Source of the DNA: Bacteroides zhangwenhongii
GTDB taxonomy: Bacteria; Bacteroidota; Bacteroidia; Bacteroidales; Bacteroidaceae
Direction of reading: 5' to 3'
NCBI RefSeq assembly: GCF_009193325.2
Contig: NZ_CP059856.1
Location: 1,674,001-1,738,000 of the forward strand
DNA length: 64,000 nucleotides
The notes beneath the pieces were generated by a model. It was not told where the DNA came from, did not search any database, and saw only the letters and a program-made list of their open reading frames with translations. The first letter of the stretch is position 1, and each line of letters starts with the position of its first letter. The position numbers and the translations under genes are program-made. Shown here in pieces: positions 56,020 to 64,000 of this stretch.

Positions 56020-56835
56020 TTATTTATATTTTCTCGGAGTAACCCCATTACAACGTTTAAATACACGATTAAAATAAGGCACATCATTAAATCCTACAGC
56101 ATAGCAGATTTCAGAAACAGACATTTTTTTCTGTCTTAGAAGTTGGCATGCCAGTCTTATCCGATGTTCATTCAGATATGTGACAAAGGTCTGCCCTGTT
56201 GTTCTCTTGAAGAAAATACAAAAGGATGTCCGATTCATTCCTATATGCCGCGCCACATCATCAAGGGTTATATTCCGTTTTGCATTACATACAACATATG
56301 TTTGAATCTGTTGCATCCGTTCTTTCTCCTTATCAGTTTTTTGTGATTTACCGACAGCCTTCATTCCCCCGCTTTCCCCAATCAAAATAATAAGTTTTAT
56401 AATGGATGCGATACGCTCTGCAGCATTTTCTCCACACATCTTCTTCAATATGCCAATAATCGCACCGGATTTCTCTTTCGTAAACTTGACTGCGCTCGTA
56501 TTTTTCTTAAAACGATCCGCATATTCACTCAATTCACTACCCAAAGCAGCACAATTATTCAGAAACGTGTTATCTAAGAGTAAAGTAATATTTTCTATTT
56601 TACCTTCGGTATCCGTAACTTTGTTATCAAAATACCAGCAATGTGATATTCCCGGTGGTACAAGTACGACTTCCCCATTGCTAAAAGGTTCTGTCATATC
56701 TCCTATTGTCCGCATTCCGGCACCGGTTATCACATAAGATAATTCCCAAGTAGAATGTTGATGCGAACCGATCTGTTCGTCGGGCGCAAGATGGACACAA
56801 TCAAAAGTGTATGAATGGTTTTCAGTCTGTGACAT
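56020..56835 (-). CDS. AraC-family transcriptional regulator with cupin sensor domain
   Basis: The ATG at 56835 (MSQTENHSYTFDCVHL) gives 271 residues. The N-terminal cupin has QIGSHQHSTWELSYVITGAG and VVLVPPGISHCWYF, a likely ligand pocket. The C-terminus has two helix-turn-helix motifs: ITLDDVARHIGMNRTSFCIF near 190 and MSVSEICYAVGFNDVPYFNR near 237. It probably controls the divergent acyltransferase gene, 172 bp away, or itself. The effector is unknown. Confidence 0.92.
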   Translation of the reverse strand: MSQTENHSYTFDCVHLAPDEQIGSHQHSTWELSYVITGAGMRTIGDMTEPFSNGEVVLVPPGISHCWYFDNKVTDTEGKIENITLLLDNTFLNNCAALGSELSEYADRFKKNTSAVKFTKEKSGAIIGILKKMCGENAAERIASIIKLIILIGESGGMKAVGKSQKTDKEKERMQQIQTYVVCNAKRNITLDDVARHIGMNRTSFCIFFKRTTGQTFVTYLNEHRIRLACQLLRQKKMSVSEICYAVGFNDVPYFNRVFKRCNGVTPRKYK

Positions 56836-56943
56836 TTGAACTATATTAAAAAAACAAGGCGTTATTATTCTTTTTATATCTAAAATGCAAATATAAGACA
56901 ATTCTAATAAACAATAAGGCAAATGTTATATCATATTACGGCG

Positions 56944-56951
56944 TAATTTTG
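56944..56951 (+). promoter_or_regulatory. Candidate -7 box for the membrane acyltransferase gene
   Basis: TAATTTTG matches TAnnTTTG, 56 bp before the start codon. On the opposite strand TATATTTG (56888-56895) may serve the AraC gene. Confidence 0.55.
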
Positions 56952-57007
56952 CCCCGTCTTTAATATAAAATATGTAATACCACCACAAGAAAAACTTTTT
57001 ATTCTTT

Positions 57008-58162
57008 ATGCAACACAATGATTATCTGGCCTCCAAACCGCGATATGAAATTTTAGACGGATTGCGGGGTGTAGCTTCAATGATGGTAGTGGCTTATCAT
57101 CTTTTCGAGACTTACTCTCACGACCCTTTACATCAGATATTGAATCACGGTTATCTGGCTGTCGATTTCTTTTTTGTTCTCTCCGGGTTTGTTATCGGTT
57201 ATGCTTATGATGACCGATGGACCAGAATGACGTTAAAAGACTTCTTCAAACGCCGGCTCGTACGCCTTCATCCAATGGTAATAATGGGTACATTAATCGG
57301 AGCTTTATTATTCTATTTCGGTGATTGTTCCGCATTCCCGTCTATAAGTGAAACACCTTGGTGGAAATTGCTCCTGCTATTTCTTTTGAGTTGCACCATG
57401 ATTCCGGCAGTTACATCATGGGATATACGGGGATGGGAAGAAACAAACCCATTGAATGGCCCTACGTGGTCGTTAACATTGGAATATATCGCAAATATTC
57501 TCTATGCACTGTTCATCCGGCATTTTTCCAAAACACTCCTGACTATCTTTGTGATAGGAACCGGATTCCTGACAATCGACCTGACAATGAATTTGGATGT
57601 ATTCAATATATTCTCTGCCAATAGAAATGCAGCCTACACAGTCATAGGAGGATGGAGTATTACTCCCGCACAAATATATATAGGTATCAGTCGGTTACTT
57701 TACCCATTCTTCATGGGACTATTATTGTCCCGAATCAACAAACTTATCAAAATCAAAAGAGGATTCTGGTGGTGTTCGATACTTATTATTGTAATGTTGG
57801 CTATGCCCCGTCTTGGCGGCCAGGAAAATATGTGGATGAATGGAGCTTACGAGGCATTCTGCATTCTTGCCATTTGTCCATTGATTGTAGCCATAGGAGC
57901 AGGAAGTGATATAAAAGGGAAAAGATCTGTAGCTATCTGTACTTTTCTCGGAGAAATTTCATATCCGCTCTATATTACGCACTTCCCATTGGTCTATATG
58001 CAAATAGCTTGGGCAAACAGCCATCCGGATGCTCCTCTAGGCACAGTTATTTGCCTTAGCGTTTCTACCTTCATCCTCTCCATAGGTTTAGCGTACGCCA
58101 GTCTTAAACTTTATGATATACCTGTTCGCGAGTGGCTAAAGAAACATTGGTTAATGAAATAA
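57008..58162 (+). CDS. Membrane acyltransferase (acyltransferase family 3)
   Basis: The 384-residue polytopic protein starts YEILDGLRGVASMMVVAYHL, with the Arg-Gly and His pair of family 3, then YLAVDFFFVLSGFVIGYAYD and RRLVRLHPMVIMGTLIG near residue 85. About ten membrane helices follow. It would transfer an acyl group to a periplasmic or surface glycan. It stands outside the capsule operon, divergent from an AraC regulator that may control it. Confidence 0.9.
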   Translation: MQHNDYLASKPRYEILDGLRGVASMMVVAYHLFETYSHDPLHQILNHGYLAVDFFFVLSGFVIGYAYDDRWTRMTLKDFFKRRLVRLHPMVIMGTLIGALLFYFGDCSAFPSISETPWWKLLLLFLLSCTMIPAVTSWDIRGWEETNPLNGPTWSLTLEYIANILYALFIRHFSKTLLTIFVIGTGFLTIDLTMNLDVFNIFSANRNAAYTVIGGWSITPAQIYIGISRLLYPFFMGLLLSRINKLIKIKRGFWWCSILIIVMLAMPRLGGQENMWMNGAYEAFCILAICPLIVAIGAGSDIKGKRSVAICTFLGEISYPLYITHFPLVYMQIAWANSHPDAPLGTVICLSVSTFILSIGLAYASLKLYDIPVREWLKKHWLMK

Positions 58163-58182
58163 TTAAAATCACCCTCTCAAAT

Positions 58183-58236
58183 ATAAACTGTCTATTGTCA
58201 TCCGATGCAAATCAACAATAGGCAGTTTATTTTTTA
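58183..58236 (+). terminator. Terminator after the membrane acyltransferase gene
   Basis: ATAAACTG..TATTGT (58183-58198) pairs with ACAATAGGCAGTTTAT (58215-58230), with one mismatch, and is followed by six T. It lies between this gene and the convergent helicase gene. Confidence 0.85.
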
Positions 58237-58261
58237 TTCATACAGGATTTTTATACTTGAG

Positions 58262-60442
58262 TTATCGACGCTCTACCTTGTTTTCTTTCACAAACTTGCG
58301 AATAATCCCCAAGATTTCAAGCCCGTATTTCTGTACTCCCTTCGCACCGAAATAGGGTATGGCCTCCAAAGCTTCCGGAGTATCGGGCAACAAGTTTACA
58401 ATCCCCATCAGGGCTTTCTGCTGCATTATGATATAAGCCGGGAGACTTACTTCGCGTGCTTTTGCCGCTCTCCATTCGGACAAGGTACGGTAAAGCTCCG
58501 GGTACAGAATATCTGTAGGAACCTCAACCTTTGCTTTCGAAGAACTACGTGTACGTTCTTTACGTCCTTTCCGTTCTCTCTTCTCTTTCGGAGCTTTGGG
58601 TGAAGAACCGGAAGAAGAATCGTCTTCAAGGCTTAACGTCACTTTAGCTTTTAACTTCAAATATCCCGTAACAGTAAAGGGTTGCCCCATCATCGCTTCC
58701 AATAAAGATTCCTTAATCCACAACGCATCGTCCAACGCTTGCAGGCGTTCATTCAACTGCTTCCTAAGTTCTTTATTATCGAGGGGCATATTCGTCTTTT
58801 CAAACAACGCGCGTACAGGTTCGAGTTCCTTACGAAAGTATCCTGCACCGGAACGAACCCGCTCCTGCAATCCCTGGTCCGCCGCATAATCATCGCTCCC
58901 ATTTATCAATCGGGTATATTGATTACGGAAACGTTGGGACACTTCCACTATCTTTTCTTTGATGTGAGGAGCCAATTCTTTATACTCGGCAAGTTGTTTC
59001 GGATAAAGTTTATAGAGGTCTTCATCTATCAGGCGAAGCAGCCGCTTATAAGCTTGGTCGAGCGAATAGAAGTTGAATAAATCACTCAGTAAATCAAAGA
59101 AATAGGCCTTCTGCATATCGTGTAACTGCCGGTTGCCCGGTTTGTTTCTTTCTACTTCTTTGGTGAAGTTATCTACTGTACTATCACTGATGATAGCTTC
59201 TCTGCGCAGAGGGGATTCCAGCACCATGCCTTCCAAAGTTTTGCAACGGCTTAAGGCTACGTAGGTCTGCCCATGCGCAAAGGAATTGCGCGCATCAATA
59301 ATGGCACGCTCAAACGTCAGTCCCTGACTCTTATGTATCGTAATAGCCCAAGCTAACCGGATAGGATACTGACGGAAGGTTCCTTCTATCTCTTCGGTGA
59401 TTTCTTTCGTTTCTTCATTCAGCACATATTTATAATTGCCCCACTCTTCCGGCAATAACTGAAATTCATTTCCATTATCTTTTCCCCGCACAATCATCCC
59501 CGCATCATTAACGGCTGCCACTTCTCCAATCATGCCATTGTAATAACGCTTTTCCGACGAGGGATCATTTTTAAGGAACATAATCTGTGCCCCCGCTTTT
59601 ATGGTGAGAACTTCGTCTGCCGGATATAAATATTCCGGAAAAGTTCCGTCTATCTCTGCACGAAAACTATAAGTCTGCCCGGGCAGAGAGGCCAATTCAT
59701 TATCGTTCACCTTCTGTGCCTGATAATTATGCGTTGTCAGACGGATGTAGCCTTCTTCCTTGCGAGGACGAAAGCCCGGCTGATACCGACGGTTCAACTC
59801 ATTCAATACTTCATCGTCCGCCTGATTCTCACGTATCTTATTCAACAAGGAAAGAAAAAAGGTATCACTCTGACGATAGACTGTTTTCAGTTCAATTGTC
59901 ATATATACCGTCTCACGCAAAGCACGGCTGGCAAAGAAGTAAGGGGTTTCATAATAGTTCTTCAACATTTCCCATTCATTCTCTTTCACCACAGGGGCTA
60001 ACTGCTGCAAATCTCCAATCATCAGCAATTGGACTCCACCGAAAGGCTTTTCCCTATCCCGGTATCTCCGCAGAGCCGAATCTATCGCATCCAACAAATC
60101 GGCACGTACCATACTGATCTCATCTATGACCAGCAAGTCCATGCTACGAATGATATTCCGCTTTTCTTTACTGAAACGATAGTGTGTCTGGGAAGAGTTG
60201 AACGTGGTCTCCGGAACAAAAGGTGCAAAAGATAACTGGAAAAAAGAATGAATGGTAACTCCTCCCGCATTGATAGCGGCAATACCTGTCGGCGCCAAGA
60301 TAACCATACGTTTAGGACTCTGTTCCTTCAATCTTCTCAGAAATGTAGTTTTTCCGGTTCCGGCCTTTCCGGTAAGAAATAAATGTGTGCCTGTATTTTC
60401 AATGAACTGCCACGCTAGTTGCAGTTCGGGATTATTTTCCAT
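58262..60442 (-). CDS. Pif1-like helicase with C-terminal HRDC-like domain
   Basis: The ATG at 60442 (MENNPELQLAWQFIENTGTH) gives about 726 residues. Superfamily 1 helicase motifs appear in order: LTGKAGTGKTTFLRRLK near residue 24 (Walker A), LAPTGIAAINAGGVTIHSFF, VIDEISMVRADLLDAID near 105, MIGDLQQLAPV near 135, and LAWAITIHKSQGLTFERAII near 370. The basic KKxR-rich linker near 620-650 leads to an HRDC-like helical domain ending in PYFGAKGVQKYGLEILGII. It probably unwinds DNA structures such as forks or G-quadruplexes. It lies directly beside a 707-bp palindromic element. Confidence 0.92.
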   Translation of the reverse strand: MENNPELQLAWQFIENTGTHLFLTGKAGTGKTTFLRRLKEQSPKRMVILAPTGIAAINAGGVTIHSFFQLSFAPFVPETTFNSSQTHYRFSKEKRNIIRSMDLLVIDEISMVRADLLDAIDSALRRYRDREKPFGGVQLLMIGDLQQLAPVVKENEWEMLKNYYETPYFFASRALRETVYMTIELKTVYRQSDTFFLSLLNKIRENQADDEVLNELNRRYQPGFRPRKEEGYIRLTTHNYQAQKVNDNELASLPGQTYSFRAEIDGTFPEYLYPADEVLTIKAGAQIMFLKNDPSSEKRYYNGMIGEVAAVNDAGMIVRGKDNGNEFQLLPEEWGNYKYVLNEETKEITEEIEGTFRQYPIRLAWAITIHKSQGLTFERAIIDARNSFAHGQTYVALSRCKTLEGMVLESPLRREAIISDSTVDNFTKEVERNKPGNRQLHDMQKAYFFDLLSDLFNFYSLDQAYKRLLRLIDEDLYKLYPKQLAEYKELAPHIKEKIVEVSQRFRNQYTRLINGSDDYAADQGLQERVRSGAGYFRKELEPVRALFEKTNMPLDNKELRKQLNERLQALDDALWIKESLLEAMMGQPFTVTGYLKLKAKVTLSLEDDSSSGSSPKAPKEKRERKGRKERTRSSSKAKVEVPTDILYPELYRTLSEWRAAKAREVSLPAYIIMQQKALMGIVNLLPDTPEALEAIPYFGAKGVQKYGLEILGIIRKFVKENKVERR

Positions 60443-60459
60443 GGGATTCAAATTTTCAA

Positions 60460-60467
60460 CAAAGGTA
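60460..60467 (-). promoter_or_regulatory. Candidate -7 box for the helicase gene
   Basis: Minus-strand TACCTTTG (TAnnTTTG) lies 17 bp before the ATG. The region that should hold the -33 box is the terminal hairpin of the adjoining palindromic element. Confidence 0.65.
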
Positions 60468-60662
60468 ACTATTATTCTTTTTCTTTCGTCTTGATACGAA
60501 AGAAAAAGAACCAAAAAGAAAGAATCAAGGCTGCGCTTTTCTGGCTACTCCGGTGTTCTCTCCGGCTAAAGGGCAGAAACTCGCTTCGCTCAAACAGTCT
60601 GCCCTTCTTAACGCCGAAGAAAACACCTGCGCTTAACGCCAGAAAAACGAGGCCGGAGAAAC

Positions 60663-60758
60663 CATTCGGTATGTAGTCCATTCGGCATAGGGTCCTTTCG
60701 GTATATGGTTCATTCGGTATGTAGCTCTTTCGGCGTGCGGTCCATCCGCTGTACTGAC
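60663..60758 (+). repeat. Left array of six 16-bp units
   Basis: Six contiguous 16-mers have a consensus near CATTCGGTATGTAGTC. The period is not a multiple of three, so coding is unlikely. Divergence rises toward the centre of the element. Confidence 0.88.
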
Positions 60759-60884
60759 CACAAGACAGAAACACGCTATAAAGATTCACAGAACGAATGG
60801 AATATGCGAAATGGGTTATATGTTGAGTGGTGTACACACTGAATGGGCTGTTATTAAATGAATTATATGCTGAACTGTAATACT

Positions 60885-60996
60885 GAATGGATTACACTCT
60901 GAATGAATTACATACAGAAAGGATTACGTACCGAAAAGGTCATATACCAAAAGGACTACACGCCGAATGGACTATATACCGAATGGACTATATGCC
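60885..60996 (-). repeat. Right array of seven 16-bp units
   Basis: Seven contiguous 16-mers have a consensus near GAATGGACTATATACC, the reverse complement of the left-array unit. Weaker relics continue leftward to about 60790. Confidence 0.88.
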
Positions 60997-61191
60997 GAAT
61001 GGTTTCTCCGGCCTACTTTTTTCTCCGTTAAGCGAGTGCCCGTAACGAAGCGTTAAGAAGGGCAGACTGTTTGAGCGAAGCGAGTTTCTGCCCTTTAGCG
61101 GAGTGAAGGAAGCGAGTAGGAGAAAAAAGTAAGCCTTGAATTTTTCTTTGGTTCTTTCTTTTGCTTCAAGGCAAAAGAAAGAATAAGAGTA

Positions 61192-62112
61192 TTATTTCAT
61201 AGAGCCCCCCACAATATCCAACAGCTCATTTGTAATAGCCTGCTGGCGACTCTTGTTATATTGCTTCGTCAAATCCTGAATCAGCTCGTTCGCATTATCC
61301 GTAGCTACCTGCATAGCTAACGTACGAGCAGCGTGTTCCGATGTGTTCGAGTCAACGGCTGCTGTAAATAGTTTCTGGCTTAATACAGTGGGGATTAGAT
61401 TGGCAATCAGTTCTTCGGCGTTGGGTTCGATGATGTAGTCGTTGGCGACTTCACGTCTTTCCGCCTCCCCTTTGTCCTTTTGCTCCTCATTCATCTGCTC
61501 CTTTTGTTCTTCTTCATCTATGATATGTGTCAGATCGATGGGAAGATACGTTTCACGAAGGAGGATTTGCGTACCCATAGACTTAAAATGATGATAGATA
61601 ATTTCCACACGGTCTATTTCGCCGGATACAAACATCCCCATCAGACGATGAGCCAAGTCGGCGGCTTCCTGATAAGTCGGTTTGTCAGATAAGGTGGGCG
61701 AAGTTTCCTGCGGTTGGAATCCCATGCGTTTTACAGCTTCATCTACTTTCTTGCCTATTGGAAATATCAAGATATTGTCTTGCCCGAGAGTGCGATATTC
61801 ACCTACCGTTTGCAATAACATTTTTATCACATTGGCATTGAAAGCACCACAGAGAGACGTATTCGAAGAGAAGGCGACAATTGCCACACGCTTCACTTCG
61901 CGCTCCTTCACGTAGGGAGATTCGATAGGAAGGTCCGCACTCAGAAAGTTAGTCAGAATCTTGTTCAACTTCTTCTGATAAGGCAACATATTCTCAATGG
62001 CTCCTTGTGCCTTATGTAATTTGGCAGAAGCCACCATCTTCATTGCTGAAGTGATCTTTCGGGTACTCTTTACCGAATTTATTCTGGTTTTTACTTCTTT
62101 CAGTGAAGCCAT
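61192..62112 (-). CDS. atpG: ATP synthase F1 gamma subunit
   Basis: The 306-residue central-stalk subunit couples rotation of the c-ring to catalysis. Both ends are typical: N-terminal TRINSVKSTRKITSAMKMVA and C-terminal QLIQDLTKQYNKSRQQAITNEL. A charged insertion near residues 200-225 (EEEQKEQMNEEQKDKGEAE) makes it longer than the E. coli protein. It is the last gene of the synthase run here, about 100 bp after atpA. Confidence 0.95.
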   Translation of the reverse strand: MASLKEVKTRINSVKSTRKITSAMKMVASAKLHKAQGAIENMLPYQKKLNKILTNFLSADLPIESPYVKEREVKRVAIVAFSSNTSLCGAFNANVIKMLLQTVGEYRTLGQDNILIFPIGKKVDEAVKRMGFQPQETSPTLSDKPTYQEAADLAHRLMGMFVSGEIDRVEIIYHHFKSMGTQILLRETYLPIDLTHIIDEEEQKEQMNEEQKDKGEAERREVANDYIIEPNAEELIANLIPTVLSQKLFTAAVDSNTSEHAARTLAMQVATDNANELIQDLTKQYNKSRQQAITNELLDIVGGSMK

Positions 62113-62139
62113 AACTTTTTAAATTAAGAATGAAAAATT

Positions 62140-62201
62140 AAGAATGAAGAATTTACTATGCAGTATAGTCAAATAGTTAATAATAAGAATTCTTCATTCT
62201 T
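62140..62201. repeat. 14-bp inverted repeat between atpA and atpG
   Basis: AAGAATGAAGAATT (62140-62153) is exactly inverted at 62188-62201. In the atp transcript it would form a hairpin that may tune expression or stability of the downstream atpG message. Confidence 0.7.
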
Positions 62202-62213
62202 TATTCTATATTT

Positions 62214-63797
62214 CTATAAGTATTGTTTGGCAACCATAGCGGCGGTTTCCTCGATGGCATTGGTTACACTATCGTCGATAACGCCTGTCTTTAAGACATC
62301 CAACACATCCTGCTGGTGATTCAGTTGCAGAGATTCGATGAAGCTACGTTCAAAGTCCTGTACCTTATCCAATGGGACATCATGAAGAAGTCCGTGCGTA
62401 CCGCAATAGAGAATAGCAATCTGCTGTTCTACGGGCATTGGGCTGTATTGAGGTTGAATCAAAAGTTGGGCGTTCTTACGTCCCTTATCGATCGTCAAGG
62501 CGGTAATCGGATCCATATCACTGCTGAACTTAGAGAAAGCTTCCAGCTCACGATATTGGGCTTGGTCAATCTTCAATGTTCCGGCTACCTTCTTCATGGC
62601 CTTAATCTGTGCGTTACCACCTACACGAGATACGGAGATACCCACATTGATAGCCGGACGGACACCCTGATTAAAGAGATCGGTTTCGAGGAAGATCTGT
62701 CCGTCAGTGATGGAAATCACATTCGTCGGGATATAGGCCGAAACGTCTCCTGCCTGTGTCTCGATGATAGGCAATGCGGTAAGGGAACCTCCTCCTTTGA
62801 CTATATCCTTCAAGCTGTCCGGCAAGTCATTCATTTCGCGCGCCACTTCTTCCTGACTGATAATCTTCGCCGCACGTTCCAACAAACGGGAATGCAGATA
62901 GAAGATGTCACCCGGATACGCTTCACGTCCCGACGGACGGCGGAGAATCAGAGATACCTCACGATAAGCTACCGCCTGCTTGGAAAGGTCATCATACACA
63001 ACCAGCGCATGACGGCCGGTATCACGGAAATACTCACCTATGGCTGCACCCGCAAATGGCGCATAGTATTGTAGCGCGGCCGGGTCGCCGGCTGTAGCGG
63101 CTACTACAATCGTATAGTCCAACGCTCCATTCTCACGAAGTGTATTTACGATAGAAGCGACTGTAGAACCTTTCTGCCCGATTGCCACATAGATGCAGTA
63201 TACAGGGTCACCTGCCAGAAAATTGCTACGCTGATTGATGATCGCATCAATCGCAATAGCCGTCTTTCCCGTCTGACGGTCACCGATAATCAACTCACGT
63301 TGACCACGCCCGATAGGAATCATGGCATCAACTGCCTTCAATCCGGTCTGTAATGGCTGATTGACAGGCTGACGGTAAATTACTCCCGGAGCTTTCCGTT
63401 CCAACGGCATATCATAAAGTTCACCGCCAACCAGCCCTTTGCCGTCGAGCGGTTCACCCAACGGGTCGATGACACGTCCCAACATCCCCTCGCCTACACG
63501 AATGGAGGCGATGCGTTTCGTACGTTTCACAATAAACCCTTCTTTGATTCTGTCCGTCGGACCCAGTAGTACAGCACCCACGTTGTCCTCTTCGAGATTC
63601 ATCACGATTGCTTTGATACCATTGTCGAACTCCAGCAATTCATTCGCTTCGGCGTTCCGCAGTCCATAGATACGGACTACACCGTCGCTCACCTGAAGCA
63701 CCGTACCGATTTCGTCAAGCTGCACATTGGCATTAATCCCTTCGAGCTGCTTGCGCAATATATCGGATACTTCGCTTACTCTTATATTTTCAGACAT
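62214..63797 (-). CDS. atpA: ATP synthase F1 alpha subunit
   Basis: The 527-residue non-catalytic nucleotide-binding subunit has the P-loop [15 protein letters not shown] near residue 170, [20 protein letters not shown] near 283, and the signature region around [14 protein letters not shown] near 347. The start codon overlaps the atpH stop codon (TAATG), so translation is coupled. Fully typical in length and motifs. Confidence 0.97.
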   Translation of the reverse strand: MSENIRVSEVSDILRKQLEGINANVQLDEIGTVLQVSDGVVRIYGLRNAEANELLEFDNGIKAIVMNLEEDNVGAVLLGPTDRIKEGFIVKRTKRIASIRVGEGMLGRVIDPLGEPLDGKGLVGGELYDMPLERKAPGVIYRQPVNQPLQTGLKAVDAMIPIGRGQRELIIGDRQTGKTAIAIDAIINQRSNFLAGDPVYCIYVAIGQKGSTVASIVNTLRENGALDYTIVVAATAGDPAALQYYAPFAGAAIGEYFRDTGRHALVVYDDLSKQAVAYREVSLILRRPSGREAYPGDIFYLHSRLLERAAKIISQEEVAREMNDLPDSLKDIVKGGGSLTALPIIETQAGDVSAYIPTNVISITDGQIFLETDLFNQGVRPAINVGISVSRVGGNAQIKAMKKVAGTLKIDQAQYRELEAFSKFSSDMDPITALTIDKGRKNAQLLIQPQYSPMPVEQQIAILYCGTHGLLHDVPLDKVQDFERSFIESLQLNHQQDVLDVLKTGVIDDSVTNAIEETAAMVAKQYL

Positions 63798-64000
63798 TAT
63801 ACAATTCTCCTATTCTTATCAATAAATTGTTGTTTCACTCGCTTTAACTGCGTAGCAACGCTCGCATCCAAACGGTAATCGTTGATATCGAAAATAAATC
63901 CACCCTCAATGGACGGGTCTACTACCGTTTCCAACTCCATCTGCGCATGCAGGATATGCGCTGCCGCAGAACGAATCCGATCCGATGTCGTTTTATCAAC
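63797..64000 (-). CDS. atpH: ATP synthase F1 delta subunit, C-terminal part
   Basis: Only the last 67 residues are inside the window. They end in [20 protein letters not shown] followed by [12 protein letters not shown], the typical C-terminus of the delta/OSCP subunit that joins F1 to the peripheral stalk. The stop codon overlaps the atpA start. Confidence 0.9.
   Translation of the reverse strand, partial: VDKTTSDRIRSAAAHILHAQMELETVVDPSIEGGFIFDINDYRLDASVATQLKRVKQQFIDKNRRIV

Larger units (their letters stand above)
60477..61183. repeat. 707-bp composite palindromic element with opposed 16-bp repeat arrays
   Basis: No gene is credible here. Both ends carry hairpins with perfect 13-bp stems (60477-60489/60496-60508 and 61152-61164/61171-61183). 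Inverted arms of equal length, 60565-60670 and 60994-61099 (106 bp), share a perfect 50-bp block (60565-60614 with 61050-61099) and a near-perfect 20-bp block (60651-60670 with 60994-61013). Inside, degenerate 16-bp arrays run in opposite directions: six units at 60663-60758 and seven at 60885-60996. The centre (60759-60884) is less ordered. It separates atpG from the helicase promoter. Confidence 0.9.

Noticed and set aside
60472..60837. Open frame of about 121 codons on the minus strand across the palindromic element
   Set aside because: It spans 16-bp repeats that are not a multiple of three and one inverted arm; the peptide is low in sense-like composition and the frame arises from the repeat.
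60663..60996. CRISPR array
   Set aside because: The 16-bp units are contiguous with no unique spacers and run in two opposite directions; no cas genes are nearby.
60477..61183. Insertion sequence
   Set aside because: There is no transposase frame, and no target-site duplication could be recognised.
1..64000. tRNA and rRNA genes
   Set aside because: I saw no cloverleaf-like or rRNA-like sequence in the intergenic regions.

Overview
The window is chromosomal DNA of a Bacteroides species, probably from the thetaiotaomicron/ovatus group. The evidence is the repeated -7 box TAnnTTTG, a UpxY-controlled capsule operon, an ATP synthase order delta-alpha-gamma, and many AT-rich intergenic hairpins. 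Species assignment is inference.

Layout. 1-8.2 kb is housekeeping: a truncated lipoprotein/sensor gene, prs, a MORN-repeat protein, an M16 peptidase-like protein lacking its zinc motif, kdsB, a short HPPK-like protein and a class A penicillin-binding protein. 8.3-14.7 kb holds four tandem copies (period about 1.59 kb) of a gene encoding an AAA-ATPase-like domain plus a PD-(D/E)XK nuclease-like domain. The copies are mosaics of one another, and the promoter-proximal copy is frameshifted. 14.7-15.25 kb is non-coding, with two alternating purine-pyrimidine tracts and a nested palindrome.

15.25-43.7 kb is one leftward capsule operon of 26 genes: upxY antiterminator, 4,6-dehydratase, wza, wzc, fnlA-fnlB-fnlC (UDP-L-FucNAc), wzx, pyruvyl transferase, an iron-sulfur FrhB-like protein, acyltransferases, eight glycosyltransferases, wzy, and wbuB, a reductase/epimerase, an initiating sugar-phosphate transferase and wbuC. 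Directly upstream of upxY lies a 249-bp segment bounded by perfect 24-bp inverted repeats, followed by a tyrosine recombinase gene. This is a phase-variable promoter. Its best promoter points away from upxY here, so the assembled orientation looks OFF.

45-58 kb is mainly metabolic: pyrB-pyrI-flavin reductase-outer-membrane barrel, glyA, fhs, an aspT-asdA aspartate:alanine pair, a small secreted protein, a candidate small RNA, an AraC regulator and a divergent membrane acyltransferase. 58.2-64 kb carries a Pif1-like helicase and the end of the ATP synthase operon (atpH partial, atpA, atpG).

Between helicase and atpG is a roughly 707-bp near-palindromic non-coding element. It has 13-bp-stem hairpins at both ends, 106-bp inverted arms (50 bp of them identical) and opposed arrays of a degenerate 16-bp repeat. 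Of everything here it is the least explained by known feature types.
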